From Ixodes scapularis (lineage: Eukaryota > Arthropoda > Arachnida > Ixodida > Ixodidae), in contig NW_024609857.1 in NCBI RefSeq assembly GCF_016920785.2, positions 66,570,488 to 66,634,487 on the forward strand: a stretch of 64,000 nucleotides of DNA. The letters are read 5' to 3'. The notes under the pieces were generated by a model, which saw nothing but the letters and a program-made list of their open reading frames with translations, was not told where the DNA came from and did not search any database. Of the stretch, positions 43,463 through 54,383 are shown one piece after another (position 1 is the first letter of the stretch; each line of letters starts with the position of its first letter). A program made the translations under genes and the position numbers.

Positions 43463-45035
43463 TGCATATGTCTTGCAAACCTATTTTGACACTGCATGAG
43501 TCAATGTTCCTTAGGATCTTCAAAGCGCGTTTTTGCGATTTGGGATTTTATGGAGTACGTGAGTGCCCACTCTGACACCCCTCGGATCAAAAAGGGCTCA
43601 GCGCACTCCTCGTGACGTCACAGGAGTATGATATAGGCCATCCTGGTACAATGATGACTTGAAAGAAACGTAAGTATTCGTTCAATACAATAAAAAAAAA
43701 AAACCTGGCACCCCCGATAAAACTTTCTGGCACCTCTGTTCTGGGCTTTATTATAACAAAGGGGTTTATGTGTTTTTTTTTTGTTTTTTTATTGAAGTGC
43801 AAGCTATCATGAACAATTGTATTTTAAGTAATTTATTTATTTACATGCAAATTATTACGCCGAATAATTGTTGTCTCGGAATAATTTGTCGAATAATAGG
43901 CCATTTTCTTTTTTTAAGCTCCTGAAGGAGGCGCTGTTGGATGTTTACGTCCGCGCGAACTTCTGGTCAAATTAGATGACAGACAATCCCCGCCATGGCA
44001 CCGCTTCTTGTAACGTGCACGAAATATTTAATAACCAGTTCTCCAGTTGGTTAGCTAAAGAACCGGTTAGCGAGAGATTTGTTGCATATACCTTATTGCT
44101 CGTCTAGGCGACCTACCTATTTTTTTTTATATGTTGAATAGCACAACCTAAGGACTTCGCTAAATCCCCAACTTCGTGATTTTCGTAAAACTTTGTTGTC
44201 CCAGAAATGTTTACATCAGTAGATTTAAAAATGCTTGCCGAAACGGAATGACCGTAGTCGCTTGGGAGTCAAGGGATGGCCTGTGTTTCTGAGCAGTAAC
44301 AGGGTCTATTGAAAGGGCGAATTTCTGGCGAGCACGGCATAAACGGCGCGACGTTTCTAACCTCGGCCAGCATTCGTTTGCGCACCAAAGACGAACTATA
44401 AACGGGACTTTATAAATAAATAGTTTGTTTTGCAGGGCTCGCAAAATATTGATTGCAAATGGTTCTGATACACCAGTAGACTCAAAAGAAAAACAATAGT
44501 TACTATAGTTCGTTTTCCAATGGCAGCCAAGGCGACAATCCAATCAAATTACTCAAGCGACGCCAGAAACGTAACCTCACGGTGCCCGTCGTCTTTGTGA
44601 CTTTAGTATCACCTGCTCAACTTGTCACTAACATACAGAGAGCGAAACCTCGCAAGGTGATTGGGTGATTGGTTTTTGTTGTCATGGCAATCGCCATTTT
44701 GATCCATTGATATATCTTCGGAGCCTGGAGAGGGTCGTGATAAACAAGTCGCGCCAAGATCGCCGTGGAGCGTCATCATACTGAAAGCGTTCCTCGCAAA
44801 TATAAGCGTTATGGCGCACCGTGCATTCACGAGGGCGCCCATCAAGCCACTCTGGCATAGTTGCCGCCAGGCAGCTATGCAGTTGCCTCGCCTCGGACAC
44901 GATCACATGGTCGTGTCGCCGCGGGGTCGATCGGGATCTCGAATTCGGCTCCCGACGTGCCGCTTTCCCTCCTAGCCACTGGATGGCGCTGCTGTCCACA
45001 GATATATACTCCGTGGACCAGGGGACAAGGAGCCT
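43463..45035. other. Unassigned DNA
   Basis: Open frames at 44211-44543 and 44682-45062 (minus) have no recognisable domain. The second includes GCCATCCAGTGGC-like sequence common in noncoding arthropod DNA. A- and T-runs lie near 43690 and 43775. No gene is called. Confidence 0.45.
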
Positions 45036-45043
45036 CTTAGAAC

Positions 45044-46226
45044 TAGTGATGGGACGAATCATTATCCGAATCGAGATCCGGTGCTGAATCTGAAGATTCG
45101 GAAAGATTCGGAAGAGTTCGGAAAGATTCGGAGCGTTGCCATGGTTGCCAGATCACGTTGATGAGTGTACCAACTTTTCGCGATATTAAATTCACTCAAT
45201 TCTACAAAGTGCACAAAATAATGTTGTAATATAATATCATTGTAATAAATACAGTTTGCCGCTTTGTTTACATTGTACTGAAAGTTTTGTCGAGAACGGT
45301 ACTGTAGGAAAATTGGTTTCGGTTCCGTATTACGACCAAAATAGGCATGCTTGGTGCACGTGGAAATACCAGCGCATGTCTGCATCGCCGCAAGAGATCG
45401 ATGCCGTACGTGTTGTTCAGTACAGACACATAGCGTGCCCATAATTGCGGTGATAGTGGTACACACCACACAAGTGAGTATGTTCGATTCGATTATCTCC
45501 AACGTGTGTCACTATAGAAACAGTCTGAAACTCCTAGTGCCGTACTATTACAGTCTCCTGTACTGCACTTTTACCCTTTTGAGTAATGATATCCGATTTA
45601 GCTACAGTGTTTGTTTCCGAGTAAAGTTGCGTTGGACACACCTGTGTTTTATTTCTTTTTCATCAAATGCAACGCGCAACGTTTCACGGCCGACATGTTG
45701 CCGAGGACGGAGAAACACCACCGGTGCCGGTACGTGGTCTAAGTTGGAACAAGCAACATTCATCTCGCTCTCGCGCCTTACAGGCAGAGACACACGCAAC
45801 TCTAGAGAAAGAGGTGAATCATTTCCTAGCCCGAATATATTTATTGTGCGTTGCGCCACATTATACACAGCATTTCGCTACATTTCACCTATCACCACGA
45901 AACCCCACAGAAACAGAGATCGTGCATTGGTTAGGCCTACGTCAACCACACCGATCAGCTCAGCTGGACCTGGGTGATACAAGGGTCTAGAATGTCAGTA
46001 CAGTACATACCATACGTTGAAATAAACAAGACGAAATCTGGCTATACCCAGTAACATTACCTAAAACAAACACAACTGACCGCATTCGCGAGGTTTACGA
46101 CAAGGTTCACGCTGCCATCCGCAACCCGCGACGAATCTCCGAATCTGCCGAATATTCGTCGCGGGAAGTTCGGACCATTTCCGAATCTGTCCGGATCCGA
46201 ATCTCCGGTGATTCGTCCCATCACTA
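45044..46226. mobile_element. hAT-type element with TAGTGATGGGACGAAT ends and 8-bp TSD
   Basis: Exact inverted ends, TAGTGATGGGACGAATCA and complement, are flanked by an exact 8-bp direct repeat CTTAGAAC (45036-45043 and 46227-46234). GATTCGGA motifs are clustered just inside both ends (45088-45135 and 46133-46205), as in hAT subterminal arrays. The 208-codon frame inside (45351-45977) lacks any hAT, BED or zinc-finger motif I can see, so the element is called non-autonomous. Confidence 0.9.
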
Positions 46227-46234
46227 CTTAGAAC

Positions 46235-47019
46235 TACGGACGATACCGATCCCAGACAAGTGTGTGGCCACCGGATCTATCGGAAACCGCGGGACACGAG
46301 GCCTGGGGGCCCTCTTTGTGCTTAGCTTCGGGCTTAATGCGTTTGTAAATATTTGTGTAATGTCGCGTGTATTTGTAGTTTAGATTGAGTGTTTTGTAGC
46401 GTTGTGTTTTATGTATCGATAAACGGGAAGCGGAATCCCGCTCCCGTGAAGAACCAGGCTGGACTCGGGTTGTTGACAGACCACGTGGGAAATGGCGAAT
46501 CGGCGGCGGTACGCGAATTCCTTCAGCGTCTTTGGCACGGTGTATCCAATCAATTTATCAATCATGTTTATCTTCACGAATGTCTTAAAATAATTTTGTT
46601 CTTCTTGCGTATTTCGAGACAGGGAAATGATTTTTCAATGCCGCCAAGCACCTACGCGACATATCGCGGAGGTTGCGAAGATGTGCGCCTGTTTAGTTGC
46701 TGTGTGAATAACCAAATTTCGGTATACGAGAAATATTTTTATAAATTTCTAATTCCGTTCCACCAAAAGATCATCAACACGACCTACTGCCACTTCTGAT
46801 CCAGCACGTTCACAACGTGCTAGGGGAAGTGTAGCGGATCTACTCCTCAAGCGCCGTATCTAGGCGTTTGTTTTATAATTAATATTTCCTATTTCTCGCT
46901 CTCTATGTCTTTCTCTCTGTCTTTTTCTTTTTCTCTCTCTCTTACCCGCTATGAACCAAAATGGCGACTGCAATTAGTGCTTGGCGCCACTTTCGTAGGA
47001 TCAAGCGACTTTGCTCACG
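46235..47019. other. Unassigned DNA with CT-rich tract
   Basis: A hairpin, AGCACGTT-CAC-AACGTGCT, lies at 46803-46821. A CTCT/TTTCT low-complexity tract runs from about 46891 to 46942. No gene is supported. Confidence 0.5.
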
Positions 47020-47228
47020 CGGCACCGTTTCTTTTTTACGTTACGAAGCTTACGTAGTCTTACGTCGAGATACAACCGCATGCCACCGGCACATCCGTGC
47101 TTTCTACACAGTGTCGCAACCAGGTAAAAGAGTAGCTTGGCATGCGGAATACGAAGCACGGATGTGCCGGTGGCCGGCGGCCGTACCTCGACGCAAGCGT
47201 ACGTAAGCTTTGTACCGTAAGCAAACGG
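47020..47228. mobile_element. Foldback element, ~75-bp arms
   Basis: The inner arm GCCACCGGCACATCCGTGCTT (47082-47102) is matched by its complement at 47154-47174. Outer blocks GAAGCTTACGTA and TACGTAAGCTTTG also match in inverted form. The arms are imperfect and there is no gene. Confidence 0.7.
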
Positions 47229-47624
47229 TGATGGCTGTGTGAACCAACATTTATTGGGAAACGGTGTACACTGCCAAAAACACTTATAATCACAACGCTT
47301 CGCGCGAAGGATCCTAGCTGTGACATCTCAGGATGAGATCGCTATCGGTTCAGAAGGATCTCATGCTTCCACGCCTCCAGCTCTATTCTCGACTCCAGCT
47401 AAGCAAAGGGCACATAATCGGGCTCTCGCGCTAATTTATTTTTTATGCGGCGAGATTGTTGGTCGCGGGGTGGTGCAAAGCTAAGCTGTTTAGTTAGGGC
47501 CTGAAAGTGAGGGCTTGGAGCAAGGCGTGACTTACGATGTCCCCGCTTCGTGATTCGCATTCCGACCTTCTTGTTAACAAATGCTACAGTCGCACTCGAT
47601 GTGGAGAGATATTAAAACGTTAGG
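47229..47624. other. Unassigned DNA
   Basis: Nothing is recognised up to the Penelope target duplication. Confidence 0.5.
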
Positions 47625-47889
47625 GACACTACCTGCACTAAAATTAACTGTTGGGCTAGTTGGTTAAACATCTTAATTACAAAAGCGCAAAGGACAAGGA
47701 CAGTACAAAGAATGAACAGGACAAGCGCTTACTAACAACTGATTGTTTAATCCATGATAGGAGAAAGACGAAAATGAGAGGAGATTTAATAAATTAAAAT
47801 TTCCATTGTTTTCCCACGTAAAATGATTAAAAATTATTTGAGAAAAATCAGGACTGATAGAAAAATAAAATTAAAGAAAAGCATCCAGA

Positions 47890-49302
47890 TTAAGAAAAAA
47901 GGTTGAGGTACCCTATCTCTTTCTCAGACAGTGAAATTAATGGTGAGCTAATGCACGTGTCTCCTTTTTCGATTATAGTTTTTTCCTCGAAAATTTCTCG
48001 GGCTTTCTTGCTCCGAAAGCGTTTGAGCACTGGCGTTTGATTGAACAGAGGAGTGCATTTTTGGTCTCTGGCATGTATGGCCAAGTGTCCAGACGGTGAC
48101 GCATGTAGGGAAAGCTCATGCTCTCGTAGTCGCACATTTACGCAGCGCCCAGATTGACCGACGTACACTCTCCCACATGTGCACGGAATTTCGTAAACGA
48201 TGTTGACGTTGCAGTTGATATATTTATGTGCGTGTTGGACTGAGCAGTGTTCTTGTCTTTCGTTCTTGGAGTTGATTTTTGGACACAGTTTTTTAAGTTT
48301 GTCAGGAGCTGATGTTACAACCTGTATGTCATATTTTGTCGCTATTCGTTTCAAGTTGTGTGATACTTTGTGTTGGTAGGGTATCGCTGCCGGGCGCCGT
48401 GTCTTATCTCTTCTTCTTCTTTCATTGTGAGTGGTCAGGCTCTCTGCTACATCGAACATTAAAGAACTGGTATACCCCGATTCCTGTAGTTTTTGAACTT
48501 GTGCCTCAAAACTCTGCTTGGCTGTGTGCTCGCATGATTTTTGCAAGGCTGCTATGAAGCAGCTTTTTACAATTCCTCTCTTGATTATTTTAGAATGGGC
48601 CGAATCAAATGGTAGAAGTGATTTTTTTGACCGTGGTTTGTATGTCCAGCAAGTATGGCTGTCTTCAAAGGACAGCTGAAGATCTAGGAATTGAAGCTTG
48701 CTTTCATCTGGTAGCTCGTGGGTAAACCTTAGTCCCTTAGATTGAGTAAGGAACGGGGTGCAGATATTGTTTACAGTTGAGTCATTTTGTTCAGGTCGTT
48801 CATGCAGTAGGACAAGATAATCATCAACATATCCGAACACCCGTGATACCAGGTTTGCTGGGAGCTTCTGGGCTATGTTCTTGTCACATTGGGCTAAGGA
48901 GATGTTACTCAGAACTGGTGCCACGCATGAGCCTATGCATATTCCTTTTTTCTGGATATATGCCTTGTTGTTGAACGTCACTACAGTGGAGGTGAGGTAG
49001 AACTTCAGAAGCTCCATGAATGACTCCACGGAGATACCGCACTGATTTTGGAAAGACACAGTTCCATGCTTCTCGATGCACGCACTGGTTGCCGCAAACA
49101 TTTCCTTGTCTGGGACTGAGTAAAATAAGTCTTCCACGTCAAGCGAAAACCCATACCTCACTGTCGTGCCATCTTGTTTAAGGTGTTCTATCAATGTCTG
49201 CGAGTTGGGAATCAAAAAAGGATCGTTGATTTCAAGATTTTTAAGGTGGTCTAGAAGGAATCTAGACACAGCTCCCTGCCATGATACTTTTTCTGTTACC
49301 AC
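47890..49302 (-). CDS. Penelope-like reverse transcriptase with GIY-YIG endonuclease (N-terminally truncated)
   Basis: A 470-residue frame without interruption. Reverse-transcriptase motif A (SLDVEDLFYSVP) lies near residues 53-64, motif B (GSCVAPVLSNI) near 124-134 and the YVDD catalytic pair near 158-161. LQFLDLQL near 203-210 fits motif E. The C-terminal third has a Cys/His cluster (about 340-364) and a GIY-YIG-type nuclease (IVYEIPC near 368-374, VYVGQSGRCVNVRLREHE near 379-396, and a late acidic EIFEEK). Penelope proteins usually exceed 700 residues, so the N-terminal fingers region is missing. The first Met is probably not native. The frame being intact suggests recent insertion. It copies itself by target-primed reverse transcription. 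Confidence 0.9.
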   Translation of the reverse strand: MVTEKVSWQGAVSRFLLDHLKNLEINDPFLIPNSQTLIEHLKQDGTTVRYGFSLDVEDLFYSVPDKEMFAATSACIEKHGTVSFQNQCGISVESFMELLKFYLTSTVVTFNNKAYIQKKGICIGSCVAPVLSNISLAQCDKNIAQKLPANLVSRVFGYVDDYLVLLHERPEQNDSTVNNICTPFLTQSKGLRFTHELPDESKLQFLDLQLSFEDSHTCWTYKPRSKKSLLPFDSAHSKIIKRGIVKSCFIAALQKSCEHTAKQSFEAQVQKLQESGYTSSLMFDVAESLTTHNERRRRDKTRRPAAIPYQHKVSHNLKRIATKYDIQVVTSAPDKLKKLCPKINSKNERQEHCSVQHAHKYINCNVNIVYEIPCTCGRVYVGQSGRCVNVRLREHELSLHASPSGHLAIHARDQKCTPLFNQTPVLKRFRSKKAREIFEEKTIIEKGDTCISSPLISLSEKEIGYLNLFS

Positions 49303-49329
49303 TACTCGAAATGGGCAACTTTCCTTATG

Positions 49330-49684
49330 AGTTTTTGCTTTCGAAGCAAGAAAGCCTGAGAAATTTTCGAGGCAAAAACTATAATCGAAAAAGGAGACAC
49401 GTGCATTAGCACACCATCAATTTCACTGTCTGAGAAAGAGATAGGGTACCTCAACCTTTTTTCTTAATCTGGATGCTTTTCTTTAATTTTATTTTTCTAT
49501 CAGTCCTGATTTTTCTCAAATAATTTTTTATCATTTTACGTGGGAAAACAATGGAAATTTTAATTTATTAAATCTCCTCTCATTTTCGTCTTTCTCTTAT
49601 CATGAATTAAACAATCAGTTGTTAGTAAGCGCCTGTCCTGTTCATTCTTTGTACTGTCCTTGTCCTTTGCGCTTTTGTAATTAA
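49330..49684 (+). mobile_element. Inverted 5'-truncated Penelope copy (GIY-YIG tail and 3' UTR)
   Basis: The plus strand repeats the last part of the coding region from about the REIFEEK codons, then the 3' UTR (the CTTTTTTCTTAATCTGGATG block) to GCGCTTTTGTAATTAAGA. It is near-identical to the complement of 47668-48012. The two copies lie 5' end to 5' end. Confidence 0.85.
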
Positions 49685-49696
49685 GACACTACCTGC

Positions 49697-50079
49697 CTTC
49701 ATCATGCTGTTATTGACTATAACTTCACAGTGCCTTCACGTTGTCAGTCCACTTCACCTCAGATGGAGCGCGGCGCCAGTCATCGTGATCTGCAGCGAAA
49801 CCACTAGAGATGTGCAAAACCCGTTTGGTACCAGTAATGCAGTCCGAGTTGGGACACTTGGTGAGTGGCATATCAAACGTACGTTCGCACGCCCGCGTCG
49901 CTTTACTCCATTAATCTTGATTACGGGTTGTCTGGCTTAATCGTAGTGTAACGACTTTTCGCTGGCTCTGAAGGAAAGTTCGTGTGCGGCACTCTTGCAT
50001 CCGCAGCGTACTCCCCTGGGCCTCACTCGCAGCGACAGAGCGCGAACGGCGAGGAAACCCAGACGCAATAGAACCTTAC
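49697..50079. other. Unassigned DNA
   Basis: No feature is recognised. If the next exon is real this would be downstream intron. Confidence 0.4.
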
Positions 50080-50174
50080 CGTTGTCGTGGCCGCTGGAGA
50101 GGAGGAGGAACGCGAGCAGCAGAAGCAGCAACAGCACGGCTATGGCACCCGCAAGGTAGCCCAGCCAAGCTGAC
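50080..50174 (-). CDS. Possible exon encoding a transmembrane helix
   Basis: On the minus strand a 95-bp stretch lies between an acceptor (TCATTCATCAG) and a strong donor (AACG|GTAAGG). It reads SAWLGYLAGAIAVLLLLLLL then AFLLLSSGHDN, a textbook single membrane-spanning helix followed by a polar segment. No flanking exon was identified, so orientation and protein family are unknown. The Leu/Ala run is encoded by a CTG/CTC-rich stretch, so chance translation of a GC-rich repeat cannot be excluded. Confidence 0.4.
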
Positions 50175-51072
50175 CTGATGAATGAGATGACAACTTTGAA
50201 CGAACGCCATCTTTAATTCCGGGTTGATAGAATATGCGTGTCTTATGCGGAACCTCTCCCCTTTCCCAATAAAAGAAAGAACGCTCGACATCACACGTCG
50301 AAAAACACGGATTCAAAACAAACGCCCCCGTAAGTACGAGCAGTCTGCCTGCGAATGGCAGGAGAGGCCTGACTTCATCAGATTATATGCGTGTTAGCCA
50401 TAAACAAATGCAACCATGGTTGTCCCGACTGGTGCCCTATGCGCGCAAGCACGTGCAACGTGCGCGTGAACGTAGCTTTGGCAAGCTTGCAATCGCACAG
50501 GCGTGAGCAGAGTTATGGCGGCAGCCGGTCTTGCATTGACGTTACATTAGTCGCCGTTGCTCCGTATCATGCTCGGGCCCGTATTCTCTGCAGCCTACAT
50601 TTCTCATTCTCGAATTTGTTCTTCTCAGCAAGGTTTGCCGAGAAGGACAAATTCGATGGTGCGAAATGTATGATCCAGAAAATGTGGACACAGGTGCAAT
50701 ATAGGAGGTGACGGGTTAAAAATTAGGCGGCAGAGGCACCCTTGAAGGGATTCATATTATTCTGCCAGCCAATCGCTTCCATTTATTCCTTGACTTTACT
50801 GATGTCTCGGTTTGGCGCACTATCATTTTCAACATGACGCGCGCTGTTTTCAACATCGGCGCCGCCGAGGGACGCCGACTTGACGATGTGGCCCGGGTTT
50901 TCGTCGCCGAGCTGTGGCAGTATCCGCTCTTGCACACGGCAGCTGACGTGTTACGATGTGAGAATTCATCGGTCGTCTCAAAACAGTTTTGAAGTTCCTA
51001 TTTATAAAGCGTAAAATCGGTCTGCCTTTGAAGCGCGGCGACACTGGTTTACGCTGAAGATCAGAAACCTAG
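50175..51072. other. Unassigned DNA
   Basis: No gene or repeat is recognised. A short inverted repeat (TTGTTCTTCTC and GAGAAGGACAA) lies near 50616-50650. Confidence 0.45.
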
Positions 51073-51300
51073 CCAGTGCAGTACCACTCCTGGGGTCTTA
51101 AACATGTATCGCACAGTAGTGATACGATAGTGATACACGACCGCAGGACGGTACAATACTCATTCTGTTCGAAATGAACAGGGGAGGGCGATTAAAGCCA
51201 GAATCCTTAGGTCACGGTGTCATATGTTCTGAGCGCTATCTTTCGCTCCTCCAGGTGCTCCGAGCTGCGGTGCGCTAACATACACGGCCACCGACCCCCT
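51073..51300 (+). repeat. Dispersed repeat, ~225 bp (copy 2 of 2)
   Basis: Same family and orientation as 23089-23300. It has a small internal duplication of AGTGATACGAT. Confidence 0.7.
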
Positions 51301-51392
51301 AAAGTTGTCTAGCCATTCAGATCGCGTGAGCCCCGCTTGACGAGACCGACGTAAGTTGTGCCGATGGCTTTTCTTGATTCCTTTAATCTGGT

Positions 51393-51573
51393 GTCACACT
51401 GCTCACAGATAATACAAAAGGCGGTCTGCAAACACAAGGCTGGGGTTCGAATGCCGCGTGCCAAGTTTCTCCTTGAACTCATTGTCAAGCGGCATCGGAA
51501 GCGCGGACCTCGTGGTGACTCGCGTTCAAATTTGTATACAGACTTTCTTTCGTATGATGTATAAGCAGTGTGA
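51393..51573 (+). mobile_element. Short TIR element with tRNA-like core (copy 1)
   Basis: The ends GTCACACTGCTCACAGATAA and TATGATGTATAAGCAGTGTGAC are inverted relative to each other. The middle holds GGGGTTCGAATGCCGC, which resembles a tRNA B box. It is repeated at 56270-56464 in the same orientation. Confidence 0.65.
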
Positions 51574-51580
51574 CCCCGGC

Positions 51581-52484
51581 TTAAGAGGCTATGAAACGAT
51601 TTTTCTTATTCGCTATATATTATACAGAATCACTCCATAACTTGCAGAAGTGTTGAAAGTTCGGCGAGATGGTATGATGAAATGTGAACAGAACAGCACA
51701 CAAAAAGACAGGGACGGATAAATGGAACATGCAGACAAGAACACAAAAAAGGAACATGCACAAGAAGACGAGGACGAAGAAAAGGAATAGAGCTTGTGTG
51801 TTGTGCATGTTCCTTTTCTCTGTCCTTGTCTTTGTGCGCGCTGTTTTGTTCACCATGTCACTCCATAACGTTAATAACCGAGTAAACGTTCCCTAGTTTT
51901 TTTTTTCTTTCGAAGCTATGGCAGTCGGCCAATATATTCGAGAAATATGACCATCGTTCATCCCCTCAACTCAGAGCCAAAGCAAGCGGCCACGTGGACT
52001 GCTGCCTATCCTATGACTCCAACGTCAGTAAGAGCCACGCGCTGGGTTCGGCGAAAAAGAAAACGCGTGCTGAGCTCCTGGCATTGTTGGAGCTCGGCTA
52101 TTCTCATCACCGCAGGGGTTCGACACGAGCCGCTACCCGAGTGTCCACCGAGCCATTGATTGTTACGAGCCGAAGTCGAGCGCTCCCGCAGTTCACGTGT
52201 CCAATCCATGAGCCGCGTTCGATTGTCGTCAGGCGGGTGGTTTTGATCCTACAATTACGTAATGAAGCTTTGCGAAGGCAAGACTGAAAGGAATAGTCCC
52301 ATTTTACACTCGTAATTTCACAGCGACCAAGAAGCTTCTGAATCAGTGGCGGTTCGTGCAAGTATACCTGGGCCAGACTAGGCGAACGTATACTCGCACG
52401 CACCGCGTTTTTGGTGTGCGTCAACAATACGTGTCTGCAAAGTCATGAACATTCAAGCCCAATATCGTTTCATGACCTCTTTAA
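51581..52484. mobile_element. MITE of the CCCCTTTAAA family, carrying a Penelope insertion
   Basis: TTAAGAGGCTATGAAACGAT at the left is matched in inverted form by ATCGTTTCATGACCTCTTTAA at the right. Internal blocks (CCCCTCAACTCAGAGCC, AAGCGGCCACGTG, TCCATGAGCCGCGTTCG and AGCGACCAAGAAGCTTCT) are homologous to the 14.5-kb element in the same order. A Penelope remnant interrupts it at 51642-51857. Confidence 0.75.
51630..51869. mobile_element. Small palindromic Penelope-like insertion with 12-bp TSD
   Basis: The inserted segment 51642-51857 is flanked by TCACTCCATAAC on both sides (51630-51641 and 51858-51869). Inside is an inverted repeat: GAACAGAACAGC.C.CACAAA at the left and its complement ending GCGCGCTGTTTTGTTC at the right, with GGAACATGCAC near the centre. 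The layout (two outward-facing 3' ends, GCGC/GCAC-type ends, 12-bp duplication) is the same as the full Penelope element at 47.6 kb, but no coding sequence remains. Confidence 0.7.
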
Positions 52485-53962
52485 GTGTTCTCCCTTTAGA
52501 CAAGCCGCGTTCCAAAAATCGTGGGGAGGACAGCGTTTCCCCCCGTTAGTTTTTATTTGGTGATATGAGAATTTAACAGTCGTGTAGTTGATGTTGCAAT
52601 GCTCTGTGCCCCCGCTTGGACAATCGCGTAAGCCTCGCCCGTCAAGACTGGGACAAGCTTCCTCTGCGCCAACGGCTTATCTTCGTTCGTGTAGTATTCA
52701 ACCCTAGGAAAACGTTTATCACAAAATGGAAGCGGGAGGGCGGGAGAGAGGGGGGGGGGGGGGGGGTCTTCGCGGTGGCGTTACAATGCTGCTGTGTCTG
52801 CTTTGAATGGGACACGCTGCGTGAAATACTTGAGTGACCCCACCGTCATGCTGCCTCACCGCACTTCGTCTGCTTAACTGCTCGCGTTAATAAATGAAGG
52901 ATGCCTACTAATGAAGGATGAAGGATGAATGAAGGATGCCATAAAATCTTTTTTTTACCCTTGGACTTGGCGCCCTTGCCAAGTCTGGTCAGTGCGATCA
53001 GTCGGGTGATACATCAGGTAAGTAGCAATTGCCTTCTCCAACCATAGTCGCACATGAACGTGTCTTGCTGTCGCCCTCAACAACGCGGTGTAGAAATTTT
53101 TGCAGCACTTAGCGTCGTAGGGAATACCGCAGGTATCTTTGCCGGCTTGCAACAATTTCGTCCCGTTCGAAAACCAGCGAACACCGCTCCCTCCACTCGC
53201 GCCCGAAAACGACGTTGCCGATGTGGACACGTCGCGGAGCAAAGAACACTACTTTTCCTCAGCGTACTCATTATGCCTGAGGGGCGGAGCACGTACTGAA
53301 TTCTATACCTGTCACTGACTATATATCGGTCGACAATAAACAAAACGAATGAGGTAACTGGATGTTTGCGAGTACTTACGAGGATGCTACAGGAAAAAAA
53401 TATGGCCGGTGACATAGATGAGTTCAAATTTGTCTCACTGAGCGTTTCGTACAATACGTTAGCTGTTAAACCCCACATTTCACTTCACACAGGTTGCATT
53501 TTTATGCCGCAAAGTTACCTAAAAATCTAATAATTTATTTTGCAATCTTTTTTTATGAGAGTATCCCTCTGGGCCTAAGGGGCATTGCATGTATGAGTGT
53601 ACAGTCGATAGCAAAAGTTTGTGGGACCATGGGAGCTCCGTCCGAAATAACTTGTTGCGCCTTCTGTAGGTGCACGACCGCTCTCATAATTCACGCTTTG
53701 AGAATGCACTTCCTTACGCGTTCGCAGTCATGTCTTTTAGAGCAAAGCTGTTTATTATTAGGGTTCCGATCATTCTTGGTATTCGTCAACAAAAACTCAG
53801 AGCGGGCTCGCACCGCCCTCTCTTTGTCGTCGTTCCAAGCCACTTGCGTGTCTAGTTTCCTCTCCTTCCGCCGGGCGGCGGTCCCGCCGCGTGTGTCTAG
53901 TTTTCTCCGGCTCCTCGGGGCGGCGATAGTCCTCGACATGTGTGTGCGTACCTTTCGTCACG
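52485..53962. other. Unassigned DNA
   Basis: A G-run of about 17 nt lies at 52750-52766. A consensus donor CATCAG|GTAAGT is present on the plus strand at 53017, but no matching upstream acceptor was found. GAAGGATG is repeated four times at about 52896-52938. The frames at 53077-53478 (minus) and 53494-53985 (plus) have no recognised domain. Confidence 0.45.
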
Positions 53963-54178
53963 ATGAACAGAGATCAAGTCAATAAATCTGTTCGTACCTT
54001 TGTTCAAAATTCTGTGTCACGTCTGTGTCGTGTGCTAAACAACTTCGATGGTCATGCACCTTCGCAGAGTGGAATGGCTCATGATTTTTTACTCGTTTTC
54101 TCCGACGCACACAAGAACAAGGACTGGCGCGAGGTGCCACGATATGTGGAGCACATAAGCTTCGTCACTGACGGCTAA
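53963..54178 (+). CDS. Small hypothetical protein, 71 aa
   Basis: The ATG follows a GC-rich leader in which GTGTCTAGTTT is repeated (53851 and 53893). The frame reads MNRDQVNKSVRTFVQ, contains GMAHDFLLVFSDAHKNKDW and ends EHISFVTDG. The composition looks like a globular protein and the frame is followed in another phase by a second open stretch (GLKRVKKMHDREHEGTP to about 54350). A frameshifted older gene or a first exon is possible. No family is recognised. Confidence 0.3.
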   Translation: MNRDQVNKSVRTFVQNSVSRLCRVLNNFDGHAPSQSGMAHDFLLVFSDAHKNKDWREVPRYVEHISFVTDG

Positions 54179-54355
54179 CAAAGCCGCACTTTGCGCCGGT
54201 CCTGGTTCTGTCGTGCGCGTCGGACTGAAGAGAGTGAAAAAAATGCATGACCGCGAGCACGAAGGGACGCCCATGCGCAAAACGTGGTTTTTGAAAGCGT
54301 TGGCGCTCATTCATAAGTCTCAGCGAGTAATTCTTTCTGGCGCTACCATGTCCCG

Positions 54356-54383
54356 CATTTTTTTTTTTTTTTTTTTTTTTTTT
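54356..54383 (+). repeat. Poly-T run
   Basis: An uninterrupted T-run of about 28 nt ending in TGCAG. Confidence 0.9.

Larger units (their letters stand above)
47637..49684 (-). mobile_element. Penelope-like retroelement with inverted second 3' end
   Basis: The element is bracketed by an exact 12-bp direct repeat, GACACTACCTGC (47625-47636 and 49685-49696), taken as the target duplication. The main body reads on the minus strand and is 5'-truncated. Its 3' region (about 47668-48012) is repeated in inverted orientation at about 49340-49682, so the insertion has 3' ends on both outer sides. Such inverted or partial tandem copies are well known for Penelope elements. The left edge carries GGGCTAGTTGGTTAAAC. 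Confidence 0.9.

Noticed and set aside
44682..45062. 126-codon minus-strand frame before the hAT element
   Set aside because: Contains dispersed noncoding motifs and ends inside the hAT terminus, so it is not a gene.
45351..45977. 208-codon frame inside the hAT element, considered as transposase
   Set aside because: Lacks the hAT dimerisation block, BED finger and catalytic context. The composition looks noncoding.
53010..53030. Plus-strand exon ending at CATCAG|GTAAGT
   Set aside because: The donor is perfect but no plausible acceptor or open frame of useful length precedes it.
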